Positions 48,932 to 58,601 of a stretch of 64,000 nucleotides of DNA are shown piece by piece. Made by a program: the position numbers and the translations under genes. The number at the start of each line of letters is the position of its first letter. The first letter of the stretch is position 1. Where the stretch lies: the NCBI RefSeq assembly GCF_042652085.1, contig NZ_JBHSJF010000006.1, forward strand, positions 1,658,528 through 1,722,527. Direction: 5' to 3'. Source of the DNA: Flaviflagellibacter deserti. GTDB taxonomy: Bacteria; Pseudomonadota; Alphaproteobacteria; Rhizobiales; Methylopilaceae. The notes under the pieces are model-generated. The model was not told where the DNA came from and made no database searches. It saw nothing but the letters and a program-made list of their open reading frames with translations.

Positions 48932-51900
48932 TCAGTGCCGGGCGTCAGCGGTACGCTCGGGCTCCTTGGCTTGTCGGTCCCCGGTTGGCTCGTCCTTCGC
49001 CTGAGGGGTCTTGTCCGGCAGCGGAGGTGCCGGCTGCTTGACCAGCGGCGGTGAGGTGTCCGGATAGCGCTTCCTGTAGTCCTGCAGGAAGCGCTTCAGC
49101 GTATCGACCACGGTGGCGGCCTGGGTGACCGCCTGGAATTCCTCGCCGCGCCCTTCCAGAGGCGCGGTGACGACGTCGAAGCTCCGCTGATCGGGCGTGC
49201 CGGTGAACTTGTCGGTGTATTTCACCCGAAGCCGGTCGAGGCCGAGCGCATCGTCGGCAAGCGCATAGGCGATCGCCGAACGCAGCACGTCGATGCGGGT
49301 GTCGTCGCTGAGCGGCGCAGACTGCTTCCAGGCGTCGCCCGAGAGGAGTTCGAGCTCCTCCGCCGCGCTCTGCCAGCGCTGGGCCTGCCAGTAGATGTCG
49401 GCCCTGAGGCGGGAAATCTCCGGTCCGGAATAGGAATCGACCATTTCGAGAGCCGCATCCGGACGCGAGAGGTCGGACAGTGCCCGCGCTTCGAGCGTGA
49501 GGCGGTTGCGCACGAGGTCTGCCGGCAGGCCGGCAATGCGGGTGTCGTGGAGGACGTTGAGCGCCCTGCCCGGCTGCCGGTTCATCAGCTCGATTGCGGC
49601 CGCGCGCGCCGCGACCTGGGCCCGCGCGGCACCCTGGAGGCGGTTCTTGATCTGATATTCGAGCAGATCCGCCGCCTGCGTCAGAAGATCGACCTCGACG
49701 AGGCGGTCGGCCAGCTTGCGGATGACTTCGTCGCCCTTGCGTCCGGGCGGCGTCAGCTCCTTGAAGTCATAGAAGAGAGCGACGCTTTCGAGCGTCGGCG
49801 GGGCGGCGTCCGGCCCGTCGCTGAGGAACAGCCGCTCGAACTCGTCGGCCATCTGTTCCTGGACGTCGCGCGTGCTCGGCTCGTTCGGGTGATGCTGCAT
49901 CGCCGCGCGCATTGTCGTGAACGCCTCGCGCCAGCGATGGTCGGCGGCATAGAGCCTGGTGAGGCTTGCCAAGGCCTCGGCCTCGATGGCGTCGCCACGC
50001 CAGACGGTGGTGAGGATTTCAAGATCCTTGATCGCGGCGGCGCGATCGATCTCGCGCGTGCGGTAGCGCAGATTGGTCGACAGGAGCCGCCCCTGTGCGG
50101 CCGCGATCTCGTCTTTTGATTCGAAGGCGACGCGATAGGCTTCGAGCGCCTCGGATGGCTGTTCCAGACCCTCCGCCAACTGGCCACGCAGGACGGCGCG
50201 TCGGGCATAGCCGTCGTCCGGCGCGAGCTTATCGATCTCGCCGAGCTCGGATGCGGCGGTGGCGTAGTCCCGGGCGGAGATGGCCACGTCCACCATGGTT
50301 TCGCGGAAGATGCGCTGCAACTCGGGCGGCATTGCGGGCAGGATTTGCTCGCCCTTGCGATAGGATTCACGAGCGAGAGCGACATGCCCGAGCGAGGCTT
50401 CGGCGACCGTCCGCCACAGCGCGGCCTCGCCGGTGTCGGCGACGCTACCGGTGCTGAGCAGCTTGGTGGCATCGTCGAAGCGGCGGAGCATGACGAGAGA
50501 TGCTCCGCGCAGAAGCTTCGCCTGGTCGTCGTCCGCGAGGCGCGGCGACTGGCCGATCGCGACGTCGAGAATGGCTTTGGCTTCGGCCGCATTGCCATTG
50601 GCAAGGTAGAAGCCGGCAAGCGCGACGCGCGCCTTGCTTCGCTCTTCCGGCGACGCGGCGGCGGCGGCGCGCGCGAGTTCCGCCCCGAGCGACGGGAAGT
50701 CCTTCTCCGTATTCCTCCAATTGGCGGACGAGAAGGGGCTGTTCGGTTTGAGCGCGATCTGGCGCTCCATGCGCGCCGGCTCGACGTCGAGCGAGACCGT
50801 GAGGCCGCTGTTGCGGGTGACCATCAGTTCGTCGCCGACGACGGTGACCGAGAGATCGTCCGCATGGGCCTCGAAGGCGAGACCGTGCGCGGTCACGGGA
50901 ATTTTGAGTTCGACCAGATTGCGATCGCGGATCATGCCCCGCATCGGCGGCTGGAGGGTGACGACGGCGATCTGGTCGCCGACATCCGGATCGTCGATCC
51001 AGTTCACCGTGCCGATCCCGCCGAGCCGGGTCTTCAGCCCGGTCCGGCCGTCGCTGGTGAAACCGGGAACGAGGGAGATCGGGCGCGTGGGTTCGAGCGG
51101 CTTCTCGCCTATCGACAGGATCCAGGCATTGCCGACAGAGGTCAGGCCGACGATGCGCGGCTGAGGGACTTTGAGGTTGAAGACCTGACCGCGGCCAGTG
51201 CGCGCCACGCGTACGGCCCGCACGCCGCCGCTGCTGCCTGCGATAATCGGCCCGATATCCATGCTCTGACGGCTGTCGACGACGAAGAAGATCGACGAGC
51301 CGCGTGAGAATGCGGCAGCGGACGGGAGCTGGGCGAACGGGATTGCGATCTCGATGCCGGTCGGCGCGGTATGGACCTGGATCGACTTGGTGGCGATCGC
51401 CTGGTTCGCAAGAGCGATCACCTCTGGCGGCAGGTCGCCTACATCGGCAGCACCGAGATCGACCCTTGGCGCGGCTTCTTCGGGCACGGCAGCGGGTTTC
51501 GCGGACGGCTCAGGGGCCTTGGCTTCGGCGTGTTCGGGCTCGTGAGGAGGCGTGGCGGCGTGATCGTCCGCCTTCGGCGCCGCGTGCTGGTCCGCCACGG
51601 GCTCGGCATGGGGAGCTTCGGCATGAGATTGCGGTGACGGCGGCGACGCACGATCCGCCGTAGACTTCGCGGCGGGCGATTCAGCGTGTTGCGCGTCCTG
51701 CCCTTCCTTCTTCAGAGGGGCGGCGGGATCGGCGACTTTCGGCGGCGGCTGATCCGACGGATTGCGCTCTGCGCCCTGATCGTTCGCGGGCTGGCCGAAA
51801 TAGGGATCGACGGGAACGGTGCCGATCTGGACCTTCGGCTGCGGCGGGGGAGCCGGCGCGGGTTCGGCGACGTGGGCCTCGGCGGGCTTCGCTGCCGGCT

Positions 51901-52645
51901 TGGCGGTAATGACGTATGACTTGTCCTCGACGAGGCCGGTCATCGTATAGCCGTCAGGGACGGTGAACTGGAGCGTGCTCTGGCCCCTACCCGGCTTCAG
52001 CGACAGGCTGCTGACCTCGGGCGGCATCGAATCCCGGGCCGCGGCCAGATCGGTCTTGATCCCCGCCGGCAGCGTGACCACGCCCTGCGAGCCGGTCTGC
52101 GAGAACGTGACGTCGACCGGTCGGTCGAAGCCGAGCGCGATCTTGATTCCGCCGGCATTGCTGCCGGAGCTAATCGTCATCGACGGCGCATTGAGCGCTT
52201 CAAGGCGGGCGAGTTCAGCCTGCACCTTCTCGGCCTCGCGGGCCTTCCGGCTGAGCTCGGCGACGACTTCGGGCGGCAGCGGCGGCGGCATGCCGACCCA
52301 ATTGCTCGGCAGAAGATCGACGAAATATTTGTCGCCGGCCTCCATGACGTTGATCTTCACGTTCTGGACCAGCGCAAAGCGAACCGCCTTGCCGTCGGGA
52401 TCGCGGCGGGCGACGCTGACGAAATTGGGCAGGCCCTCGACGGCACGATTGACCGAGACGTTCACCGCTTCGGAGAAGGTGAGGACGAGCACCCCGCCAG
52501 TGATCCGGGTATCGATGGTGGGAGTGTGATCGAAATCGAGAACGACGCGGCCGAAGCCCTGGCTCTCCTTGCCGGTCATCGTCGCATCGGCCGCGAAAGC
52601 CGGCGCGGCGAACAGAAGGCACAACAGCGCGATCATGCGCGGCAT
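48932..52645 (-). CDS. Large exported TPR-repeat protein of unknown function, 1,237 aa
   Basis: The protein starts with a signal peptide (MPRMIALLCLLFAAPAFAAD). A beta-rich N-terminal part (about residues 20-270) follows, then a Pro/Ala/His-rich linker (about 270-430), a second beta-rich part (about 430-660), and a long helical TPR-like region to about 1130. The C-terminus is disordered and Lys/Pro-rich. It lies upstream of the ArsR island and downstream of motE on the same strand, so it could belong to the motility operon. I chose ATG 52645; ATG 52636 is also possible. Its function is not known to me. Confidence 0.75.
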   Translation of the reverse strand: MPRMIALLCLLFAAPAFAADATMTGKESQGFGRVVLDFDHTPTIDTRITGGVLVLTFSEAVNVSVNRAVEGLPNFVSVARRDPDGKAVRFALVQNVKINVMEAGDKYFVDLLPSNWVGMPPPLPPEVVAELSRKAREAEKVQAELARLEALNAPSMTISSGSNAGGIKIALGFDRPVDVTFSQTGSQGVVTLPAGIKTDLAAARDSMPPEVSSLSLKPGRGQSTLQFTVPDGYTMTGLVEDKSYVITAKPAAKPAEAHVAEPAPAPPPQPKVQIGTVPVDPYFGQPANDQGAERNPSDQPPPKVADPAAPLKKEGQDAQHAESPAAKSTADRASPPSPQSHAEAPHAEPVADQHAAPKADDHAATPPHEPEHAEAKAPEPSAKPAAVPEEAAPRVDLGAADVGDLPPEVIALANQAIATKSIQVHTAPTGIEIAIPFAQLPSAAAFSRGSSIFFVVDSRQSMDIGPIIAGSSGGVRAVRVARTGRGQVFNLKVPQPRIVGLTSVGNAWILSIGEKPLEPTRPISLVPGFTSDGRTGLKTRLGGIGTVNWIDDPDVGDQIAVVTLQPPMRGMIRDRNLVELKIPVTAHGLAFEAHADDLSVTVVGDELMVTRNSGLTVSLDVEPARMERQIALKPNSPFSSANWRNTEKDFPSLGAELARAAAAASPEERSKARVALAGFYLANGNAAEAKAILDVAIGQSPRLADDDQAKLLRGASLVMLRRFDDATKLLSTGSVADTGEAALWRTVAEASLGHVALARESYRKGEQILPAMPPELQRIFRETMVDVAISARDYATAASELGEIDKLAPDDGYARRAVLRGQLAEGLEQPSEALEAYRVAFESKDEIAAAQGRLLSTNLRYRTREIDRAAAIKDLEILTTVWRGDAIEAEALASLTRLYAADHRWREAFTTMRAAMQHHPNEPSTRDVQEQMADEFERLFLSDGPDAAPPTLESVALFYDFKELTPPGRKGDEVIRKLADRLVEVDLLTQAADLLEYQIKNRLQGAARAQVAARAAAIELMNRQPGRALNVLHDTRIAGLPADLVRNRLTLEARALSDLSRPDAALEMVDSYSGPEISRLRADIYWQAQRWQSAAEELELLSGDAWKQSAPLSDDTRIDVLRSAIAYALADDALGLDRLRVKYTDKFTGTPDQRSFDVVTAPLEGRGEEFQAVTQAATVVDTLKRFLQDYRKRYPDTSPPLVKQPAPPLPDKTPQAKDEPTGDRQAKEPERTADARH

Positions 52646-52797
52646 GAAGGCCGCGACATCCGCTTTTGCTGTCGATCCATTGTCCCGAACGCGCCGCACC
52701 TCAACGCCCTCTGCAATCTCCGCGAACAGACCCCTGCGGGATTCAGAGCCTTGATACAGCCAACTCGGTTAACAAAAGCGTCAGGAGCCGCCGACAA

Positions 52798-53670
52798 TCA
52801 GGGCTTCGGAGTGCCATGGATCTTCGGCAAGGCGCCCGGCGCCGCCGCGACCGGCGCAACCAGTGCGGGATTGGCCTGCGCCTGCTGCTGCTCGTCCTTG
52901 CGCTTGGCGAGTGCGACCGTGAGCTTCTCGGCCGCGGCGGGAGTCATCCTGGCGAGGACATCGCTCGTCTTCTTCGGGTTCATCCGCGAGGCGACTTCGA
53001 GCAGGACCGGCATATCGAGCTGATTGAAGATCTGGGCCGCCTGCTTGGGCTTCATGTTCTCGTACATGACGACGAGATCCTTGATCTGCTTGTCCTCCTG
53101 CTCCTTCCGCTCGGCCTCGGCGGCGGTGATGCTCTGCTGAACGGCCTGCAATTCACCGAGGCGGCCATCGACCTTCTTCTCGGCGGCGCGGAGCAGGCCC
53201 TCACGCAAATCGAGTTCGGTCGCGCGGGAATCGAGTTCCTTGCGGCGATCCTGCAGACGCTGGAGCAGTGCCTTCTCGGCGGGAGACAGGTCGGTCTGCG
53301 TCTTGTCCGAAATTGGGGCGCCGGGAGATTGCGGCGGCTTGTCGGAATTCGCGACGTCCTTGGCGGCCGTCGCCGGCTCGCCGCCGGACGCGGCAGCAGG
53401 GGCCTCCGCGGGAGCAGTCTCCTTCTTTTTCTTCGGCGGCGGAACCGAGCCGGTGATGTCGTTCTCGTCGCCCATGTCGGCGGAAGCCTGTGCCACCTGC
53501 CCCGGCGATCGAGCGGCCGCGGACGGGCGATAGGTGGCGGCGACCGTGATCTTCGGCGCTTCGGGCTGGTTGTCGAACGCGTAATGGCCGGTCAGCACCA
53601 GGCCGGCCACCTTCAGAACCAGAAGGAGGCTGGCGGCCGTGATGATGATCGGCAGTACGCGGAACTGCAT
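52798..53670 (-). CDS. motE: MotE-like motility protein
   Basis: This 290-aa protein has an N-terminal membrane or signal segment (residues 6-26), a disordered linker, a coiled coil at about 130-195, and a C-terminal MgtE-N-like domain (IFNQLDMPVLLEVASRMNPK, VLARMTPAAAEKLTVALA). In Sinorhizobium MotE is a periplasmic chaperone needed for motility. Its place next to fliM-fliL supports the call. It lies seven bases after the DUF6468 gene. Confidence 0.85.
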   Translation of the reverse strand: MQFRVLPIIITAASLLLVLKVAGLVLTGHYAFDNQPEAPKITVAATYRPSAAARSPGQVAQASADMGDENDITGSVPPPKKKKETAPAEAPAAASGGEPATAAKDVANSDKPPQSPGAPISDKTQTDLSPAEKALLQRLQDRRKELDSRATELDLREGLLRAAEKKVDGRLGELQAVQQSITAAEAERKEQEDKQIKDLVVMYENMKPKQAAQIFNQLDMPVLLEVASRMNPKKTSDVLARMTPAAAEKLTVALAKRKDEQQQAQANPALVAPVAAAPGALPKIHGTPKP

Positions 53671-53677
53671 GGTCAGG

Positions 53678-54130
53678 TCACGCCGCCACGCCCGACTGCC
53701 GCTCCTGAGTGCGGCGGACGAAGGCTTGCGCCGCAGCCAAAGTGGCGGTCGCGCGGCTTGTCTGACTGTTCGCGGGCTCCTGCTCCGGACGGAGCGGGCC
53801 GGGCTTTGCGGCGGCGGCGATCATGGCGATGCGTTTGACGATCTCCTCACCGGTCGCGGTGTGGGCTCCAAGTTCGGCAGACAACCGCTCCGCCCTTGTC
53901 AGTCGCTCACCGAGCGCCGAGTCGCAATCGTTAACCGCCTGTTTCAACCCGCTTATCGCGCGTCCGGCGATATCGGTCGCGGTCACGAGCTCGGCGATCG
54001 TCGCCTTCAGCACACCCTCGTCAGCGCGGAGCTTGCCCAGCCGCTGATTGAGAAGGTAGCAGTAGCCGATCGTCATGATGAGAAGCACCGCGACCAGGGA
54101 CTCGATCAGAAGCGCAATCCCGTTTCCCAT
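53678..54130 (-). CDS. DUF6468-type flagellum-associated membrane protein
   Basis: This 150-aa protein has an N-terminal membrane helix (IALLIESLVAVLLIMTIGYC) and a helical region with coiled-coil character. The start at 54130 overlaps the fliM stop (ATGA) and removes an unconserved upstream extension. The family regularly sits between fliM and motE in alphaproteobacteria, but its role is not known to me. The DUF number is from memory. Confidence 0.72.
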   Translation of the reverse strand: MGNGIALLIESLVAVLLIMTIGYCYLLNQRLGKLRADEGVLKATIAELVTATDIAGRAISGLKQAVNDCDSALGERLTRAERLSAELGAHTATGEEIVKRIAMIAAAAKPGPLRPEQEPANSQTSRATATLAAAQAFVRRTQERQSGVAA

Positions 54131-55296
54131 CACATCATCTCCTTGTTGGATTCCGCGCTCTCGAAAATTGCCATCGTGGTGCGTGAGCGCCGCACCGGCC
54201 GGGCCACCTGGACCGCGACCGCCTCCCCTGCACGACCCATTTTTCCTTGGGTAATCAGAAAGTCGCCGCATCTGAGCTCGACCAGACTGTCGCCTTTGAC
54301 GTCCAGCATCAGCGTGTCGCCGACTTCGAGATCGAGAATGCGTTTCAGCGGCATCTGCCGCTCGTAGAGGACCGCCGAGACCTCGATCTCGGCGCTCCAG
54401 ATTTCGGTCGCCAGATGCCCTTCCCAGGTCGCGTCGCGGCCGAACTTTTCACCCATGAAGCCTTGAAGCAGGACGTCACGGATCGGCTCGATGGTCGCGT
54501 AGGGCAGCAGGAAGTCGAAGGTGCCGCCGCGATCTTCCATGTCGATGCGGAGCTTGACCAGGATCGCCGCATTCGCCGGCCTGGCGACTGCTGCGAAGCG
54601 CGGATTGGTCTCGAGCCGGTCGATGTGGAAATGGACGGGCGATAGCGGCTTGAACGCCTGCTCGGCATCGACGAGCACGAGCTCGATCATGCGCTTGACG
54701 AGATTGGTCTCGATCGTCGTGTAGGGACGGCCCTCGACACGCATTGGGCCGACGCCGCGGCGGCCGCCGAGAAGCACGTCGATGATCGAGTAGATGAGGC
54801 TCGAATCGACGGTGACGATGCCGAAATTGTCCCAGGGGTCCGCCTTGATGACCGACAGGATCGCCGGCAGCGGGATCGAATTCATGTAGTCGCCGAAGCG
54901 GACCGAGGTGATCTGGTCGAGCGAGACTTCGACGTTGTCGGAGGTGAAATTGCGCAGGGACGTCGTGAGCAACCGAACGAGGCGGTCGAACACGATTTCG
55001 AGCATCGGCAGACGCTCGTAGGACACCATCGCGGAATCGATGATGGCCCTGATGCCGGAATGCTGATTGAGCGACAGTTCGTCGAGATTGAAGCCGAGAA
55101 GGCTGTCGATCTCTTCCTGATTGAGGATGCGGTCGGCGCCACCGCGAGCGGCCTGTCCGCCGGCGGCCGGGCTGCCGCCGTTGAGCATCGCCGCCCATTC
55201 GGCGGCCATCTCCTCGGGGTTGTCGCCGCCCGCCCCCTGCTCGGCGAGAGCGGCGCCCCATTCGTCTGCCAGTGAATCCTGTTCGAGATCGGACAC
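54130..55296 (-). CDS. fliM: Flagellar motor switch protein FliM
   Basis: This 388-aa C-ring protein has the LNQEEIDSLLGF motif at about residues 58-69, corresponding to the CheY-binding peptide but preceded by an acidic extension. The middle FliM domain (LLGGRRGVGPMRVEGRPYTTIE, quoted in part: LGGRRGVGPMRVEGR) and a C-terminal SpoA/FliN-like domain follow. It sets rotation direction. It is preceded by fliL after eight bases. Confidence 0.96.
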   Translation of the reverse strand: MSDLEQDSLADEWGAALAEQGAGGDNPEEMAAEWAAMLNGGSPAAGGQAARGGADRILNQEEIDSLLGFNLDELSLNQHSGIRAIIDSAMVSYERLPMLEIVFDRLVRLLTTSLRNFTSDNVEVSLDQITSVRFGDYMNSIPLPAILSVIKADPWDNFGIVTVDSSLIYSIIDVLLGGRRGVGPMRVEGRPYTTIETNLVKRMIELVLVDAEQAFKPLSPVHFHIDRLETNPRFAAVARPANAAILVKLRIDMEDRGGTFDFLLPYATIEPIRDVLLQGFMGEKFGRDATWEGHLATEIWSAEIEVSAVLYERQMPLKRILDLEVGDTLMLDVKGDSLVELRCGDFLITQGKMGRAGEAVAVQVARPVRRSRTTMAIFESAESNKEMM

Positions 55297-55304
55297 AGCG
55301 AGCC

Positions 55305-55796
55305 TTACTGGATCAGGAGTTCTTTGAAGAGGATGGCATCGACCTTGGCCGGATAGACGGCCTGATTGATGCGGCGGAGCAGTTCTTCCTTGAGGCGATA
55401 GACGGCGGCCGAGCCTTCGAGATCCTCGGGCCGCATTTCGCGCAGATGGACCTGGAAGCTGTCGACGACACGCGGAACCATGGGCTCGACCTTGTGGCCC
55501 GCCTCTTCGTCCGCGACTTCGAGCGCGATCTTGGCCTTCAGGTATTTCGGACGGTCGGTGGAGACCGCCAGATTGACCATGATGTCCGGCAGATCGACGA
55601 AGGTCGGCGGCGTGGCTTCCGCGTGCGCTTCCGCAGCCTTCTCCCCGCCGCCATGCCCCATGACGAGATAGCCGCCGCCGGCCGCCGCCAGAAGCACCAC
55701 GCCGCCGGCGATCATCAGCATCTTCTTGCTGAACTTGCTCTTCTTGGCTTCCTTGCCGCCTTCGATCTCTTCGGCGGCATCCGCGACGTTCGCCAT
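55305..55796 (-). CDS. fliL: Flagellar basal body-associated protein FliL
   Basis: This 163-aa single-span protein has a membrane helix at about residues 26-48, a short linker, and a periplasmic domain typical of FliL (VDLPDIMVNLAV, RPKYLKAKIALEV, FKELLIQ end). It stabilises the stator around the motor. It is the first gene of the fliL-fliM-DUF6468-motE unit. Confidence 0.94.
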   Translation of the reverse strand: MANVADAAEEIEGGKEAKKSKFSKKMLMIAGGVVLLAAAGGGYLVMGHGGGEKAAEAHAEATPPTFVDLPDIMVNLAVSTDRPKYLKAKIALEVADEEAGHKVEPMVPRVVDSFQVHLREMRPEDLEGSAAVYRLKEELLRRINQAVYPAKVDAILFKELLIQ

Positions 55797-55866
55797 GTCT
55801 CTCTTAACCTTGGCACGCCTCGGGACTCACCCTCGGCTGTGATGCTTAAGAGTAGGGAAACAATGG

Positions 55867-55899
55867 TTAACGGCTTCTTTAACGCGGCAATTTTTGCCG
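55867..55899. promoter_or_regulatory. CtrA-like box plus CGGCAA-N3-TTGCCG palindrome in the fliL/flgF gap
   Basis: TTAA-N8-TTAAC (55867-55883) is one base longer than the CtrA consensus. It is followed after one base by CGGCAATTTTTGCCG (55885-55899). The distance from the first TTAA to CGGCAA is 18 bases, exactly as at 60521-60553. The remaining sequence to 56069 shows no other clear element. Confidence 0.6.
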
Positions 55900-56069
55900 G
55901 TCCGTTTTTGCCGGGTTACGAGGGTTTTTCCCTCCCAGGGACCGGACCGTTATGGTTTATCACCGGTAAATCAACGACTTCCAGATTGGCACGTTGCGTG
56001 AATTGCTTTGGTCAGCCGGACGCCGGGGAGGGTTGAAGGCTGAACGAAACCTACGAAGGGGGAAGCTTC

Positions 56070-56819
56070 GTGGAAAACGCACTTCTGGTTGGACTGTCGC
56101 GTCAGGTTGCGCTTCGGCGCGAACTCGACGTCGTCGCCAACAACGTCGCCAACGTGAACACCGCCGGCTTCAAGAACAGCCAGATGGTGTTCCAGGAATA
56201 CCTGATGCCGGTCGCGAGCGCGGAAACCTTTCCGCGTGGCGCCGACCGCAAGCTGTCCTATGTCGAGGACAAGTCGACCTGGCAGGATTTCTCGGTCGGC
56301 TCGATCCAGAACACCGGCAACCAGCTCGACGTCGCGATCGACGGACAGGCCTTCTTCGCGGTCGAGACGCCCCAGGGCATCCGGTACACCCGTAATGGCG
56401 AGTTCCAGCTCGACACCCAGGGCCGCCTCGTGACCAACGAGGGCTACCCGGTGATCGGCAATGGCGGTCAGATCACGTTCGCCCCCAACGAGACGGACTT
56501 CAAGATCGCCGAGGACGGCACGATCTCGACCTCCGAAGGGATTCGCGGTCGGCTCACCGTGAACATGTTTCCTGGCAATCGCGGCCTCTTCCCGGAGGGC
56601 CGCAGCACCTTCCGCGCGGACCTGCCGCCGCAGATCGCGACCGCCGAGGACGCCCGCCTGCTGCAGGGATCGATCGAGAAGTCGAATGTCGAACCCGTGG
56701 TGGAAACCACCCGCCTGATCGAGATCAGCCGGGCTTATCAGACGCTCAGCGGAATGATGGAGAAACAGGACGAACTGCGGAACACCGCCGTTCGCCAGCT
56801 CGCCGACATTCCGGCCTGA
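56070..56819 (+). CDS. flgF: Flagellar proximal rod protein FlgF
   Basis: This 249-aa rod protein starts at GTG 56070 with ENALLVGLSRQVALRRELDV and the rod motif VANNVANVNTAGFK. It ends with the conserved helix ISRAYQTLSGMMEKQDELR. It starts the flgF-flgG-flgA-flgH operon. Confidence 0.95.
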   Translation: MENALLVGLSRQVALRRELDVVANNVANVNTAGFKNSQMVFQEYLMPVASAETFPRGADRKLSYVEDKSTWQDFSVGSIQNTGNQLDVAIDGQAFFAVETPQGIRYTRNGEFQLDTQGRLVTNEGYPVIGNGGQITFAPNETDFKIAEDGTISTSEGIRGRLTVNMFPGNRGLFPEGRSTFRADLPPQIATAEDARLLQGSIEKSNVEPVVETTRLIEISRAYQTLSGMMEKQDELRNTAVRQLADIPA

Positions 56820-56835
56820 CGAGGAGACGAACTAG

Positions 56836-57621
56836 ATGCGCGCTCTCTACACCGCCGCGACGGGCATGATGGCCCAGGAGCTGAACGTCGAAGTCATCTC
56901 CAACAACATCGCGAACATGCGCACCACTGGCTACAAGCGCCAGCGGGCCGATTTCCAGGATCTGCTCTACCAGAACCTTCGCCGCGTCGGCACGACAACA
57001 TCGGACACCGGCACGGTGCTGCCGGTCGGCGTCGAGGTCGGCTCCGGTGTGAAGACCGCCGCGACCCCGCGCATCATGAGCCAGGGTGGCCTGCTGCCGA
57101 CCGAGAAGGAACACGACGTCGCGATCCGCGGCGAAGGTTTCTTCCAGATCCAGCTGCCCGACGGCCGCACCGCCTATACCCGCGACGGCTCGTTCGAGCT
57201 CGATCCGAACGGCGTTCTTTCGACCGTCGACGGCTATCAGGTCGATGCCGGCATCACGATCCCCGCCGACGCGACGAGCCTGACGATCAATGCCGAGGGC
57301 ACGGTCGAGGCAACCGTTGCCGGCCAGACGCAGCCGCAGAACCTGGGCCAGCTCCAGCTCGCCCGGTTCGTCAACAAGTCCGGCCTTGAGGCCATGGGCG
57401 ACAACCTGTTCCTCGAAACGCAGGCGAGCGGTGCCCCGATCATCGACAATCCGGGAGCGGAAGGCTTCGGCTCTCTGCTCCAGGCCCACCTCGAACAGGC
57501 GAACGTCAACGCGGTCACCGAAGTGTCCGACCTGATCGCCGCCCAGCGCGCCTACGAGATGAACGCCAAGGTGATCTCGGCGGCCGAAGAGATGCTCCAA
57601 GCCACCACGAATATGCGCTGA
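56836..57621 (+). CDS. flgG: Flagellar distal rod protein FlgG
   Basis: This 261-aa rod protein starts RALYTAATGMMAQELNVEVI with NNIANMRTTGYKRQRADF and ends with the FlgG-type EEMLQATTNMR. The Shine-Dalgarno GAGGAGA lies nine bases before the ATG. It follows flgF after 16 bases. Confidence 0.97.
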   Translation: MRALYTAATGMMAQELNVEVISNNIANMRTTGYKRQRADFQDLLYQNLRRVGTTTSDTGTVLPVGVEVGSGVKTAATPRIMSQGGLLPTEKEHDVAIRGEGFFQIQLPDGRTAYTRDGSFELDPNGVLSTVDGYQVDAGITIPADATSLTINAEGTVEATVAGQTQPQNLGQLQLARFVNKSGLEAMGDNLFLETQASGAPIIDNPGAEGFGSLLQAHLEQANVNAVTEVSDLIAAQRAYEMNAKVISAAEEMLQATTNMR

Positions 57622-57630
57622 GGCTGATCG

Positions 57631-58593
57631 ATGAACCGCACCCTCGCACTCCTCGGCCTCGTCCCGCTGGCCATCGCCTTCGGGCACAGCGCCGCAGACG
57701 CCCAGACGCTTCGCGCCTCGGCCATCGTCTCCGCACCGATCGTCACCGTCGGCGATCTCGTCTTCGACGCCGGCGCCTACGCGCCGATGCCGATCTTCCA
57801 GGCTCCCGATCCCGGCCAGACGGGCCAGGTCCCCGCGCAGGCGATCGTCGACGCCGTCCGCGCGCAGGGCCTCATCGTCAATCCGCAAGGCCTGTCGACC
57901 GTCACGGTCACGCGCGGCAGCCGCCGGATCACCGAAGAGGCGATCGCGCCTCTGGTGCAGGCGGAAGTCGCCAAGCGCGCCCAGGCCGCCGACCCGGCAT
58001 CGATCCAGGTTTCGCTGGATGACACGATGAAGGTCGTCGACCTGCCGAGCGAAGCCGACGGGCCGATCGCGCTCGTCGACCTGACCTGGCGTGCCGATGG
58101 CGGAATGTTCGATGCCTCGATCGCGATTTCGCGCCGCGACGGCCAGATCGAGCGCCGGGCATTGCGGGGCACCGCCCTTGAGACCGTCCCGGTGGTCGTG
58201 CTGAGCCAGCCTGTGGAGCGCGGCGCGCCGATCGAGGCGCACGACCTCGAACTGGTCCGCAAGCCCAAGTCCGAGATTCGCGGCGATTTCGTCGCCGACA
58301 TGGCGAGCGTGATCGGCATGGAGCTCCGCCGCCCGGTCCGCGAAGGCGCCGCGCTCAAATCGAGCGACCTCGCCGAGCCGCAGGTCATCAAGCGCGGGCG
58401 GCCGGTCACGATCACGCTGCAGTCGGGCCCGCTGACGCTGACCGCTGTCGGCGAAGCCCTGCGCGACGCCGCCCGCGGCGACAGCGTCCAGGTGATGAAC
58501 CCCCAATCCAAGCGCGTGCTGCAGGCCGTCGCGACCGGACCCGACCAGGTGACGGTGACGATCGCCCGCAAGCTCGCCAGCAACGCGCGTTGA
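57631..58593 (+). CDS. flgA: Flagellar P-ring assembly chaperone FlgA
   Basis: This 320-aa protein has a signal peptide (ending ADAQ), an N-terminal extension and a C-terminal SAF-like domain (LSQPVERGAPIEAHDLELVR, RRPVREGAALKSSDLA). It helps FlgI assemble into the P ring in the periplasm. It follows flgG after nine bases and slightly precedes flgH. Confidence 0.93.
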   Translation: MNRTLALLGLVPLAIAFGHSAADAQTLRASAIVSAPIVTVGDLVFDAGAYAPMPIFQAPDPGQTGQVPAQAIVDAVRAQGLIVNPQGLSTVTVTRGSRRITEEAIAPLVQAEVAKRAQAADPASIQVSLDDTMKVVDLPSEADGPIALVDLTWRADGGMFDASIAISRRDGQIERRALRGTALETVPVVVLSQPVERGAPIEAHDLELVRKPKSEIRGDFVADMASVIGMELRRPVREGAALKSSDLAEPQVIKRGRPVTITLQSGPLTLTAVGEALRDAARGDSVQVMNPQSKRVLQAVATGPDQVTVTIARKLASNAR

Positions 58594-58601
58594 GAGAAGC
58601 G

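Noticed and set aside
55985..56010. TTGGCACG followed by TTGC sequences, suggesting a sigma-54 promoter for flgF
   Set aside because: The -24 and -12 parts are not at the required ten-base distance (GG to GC); one candidate is too near and the other too far.
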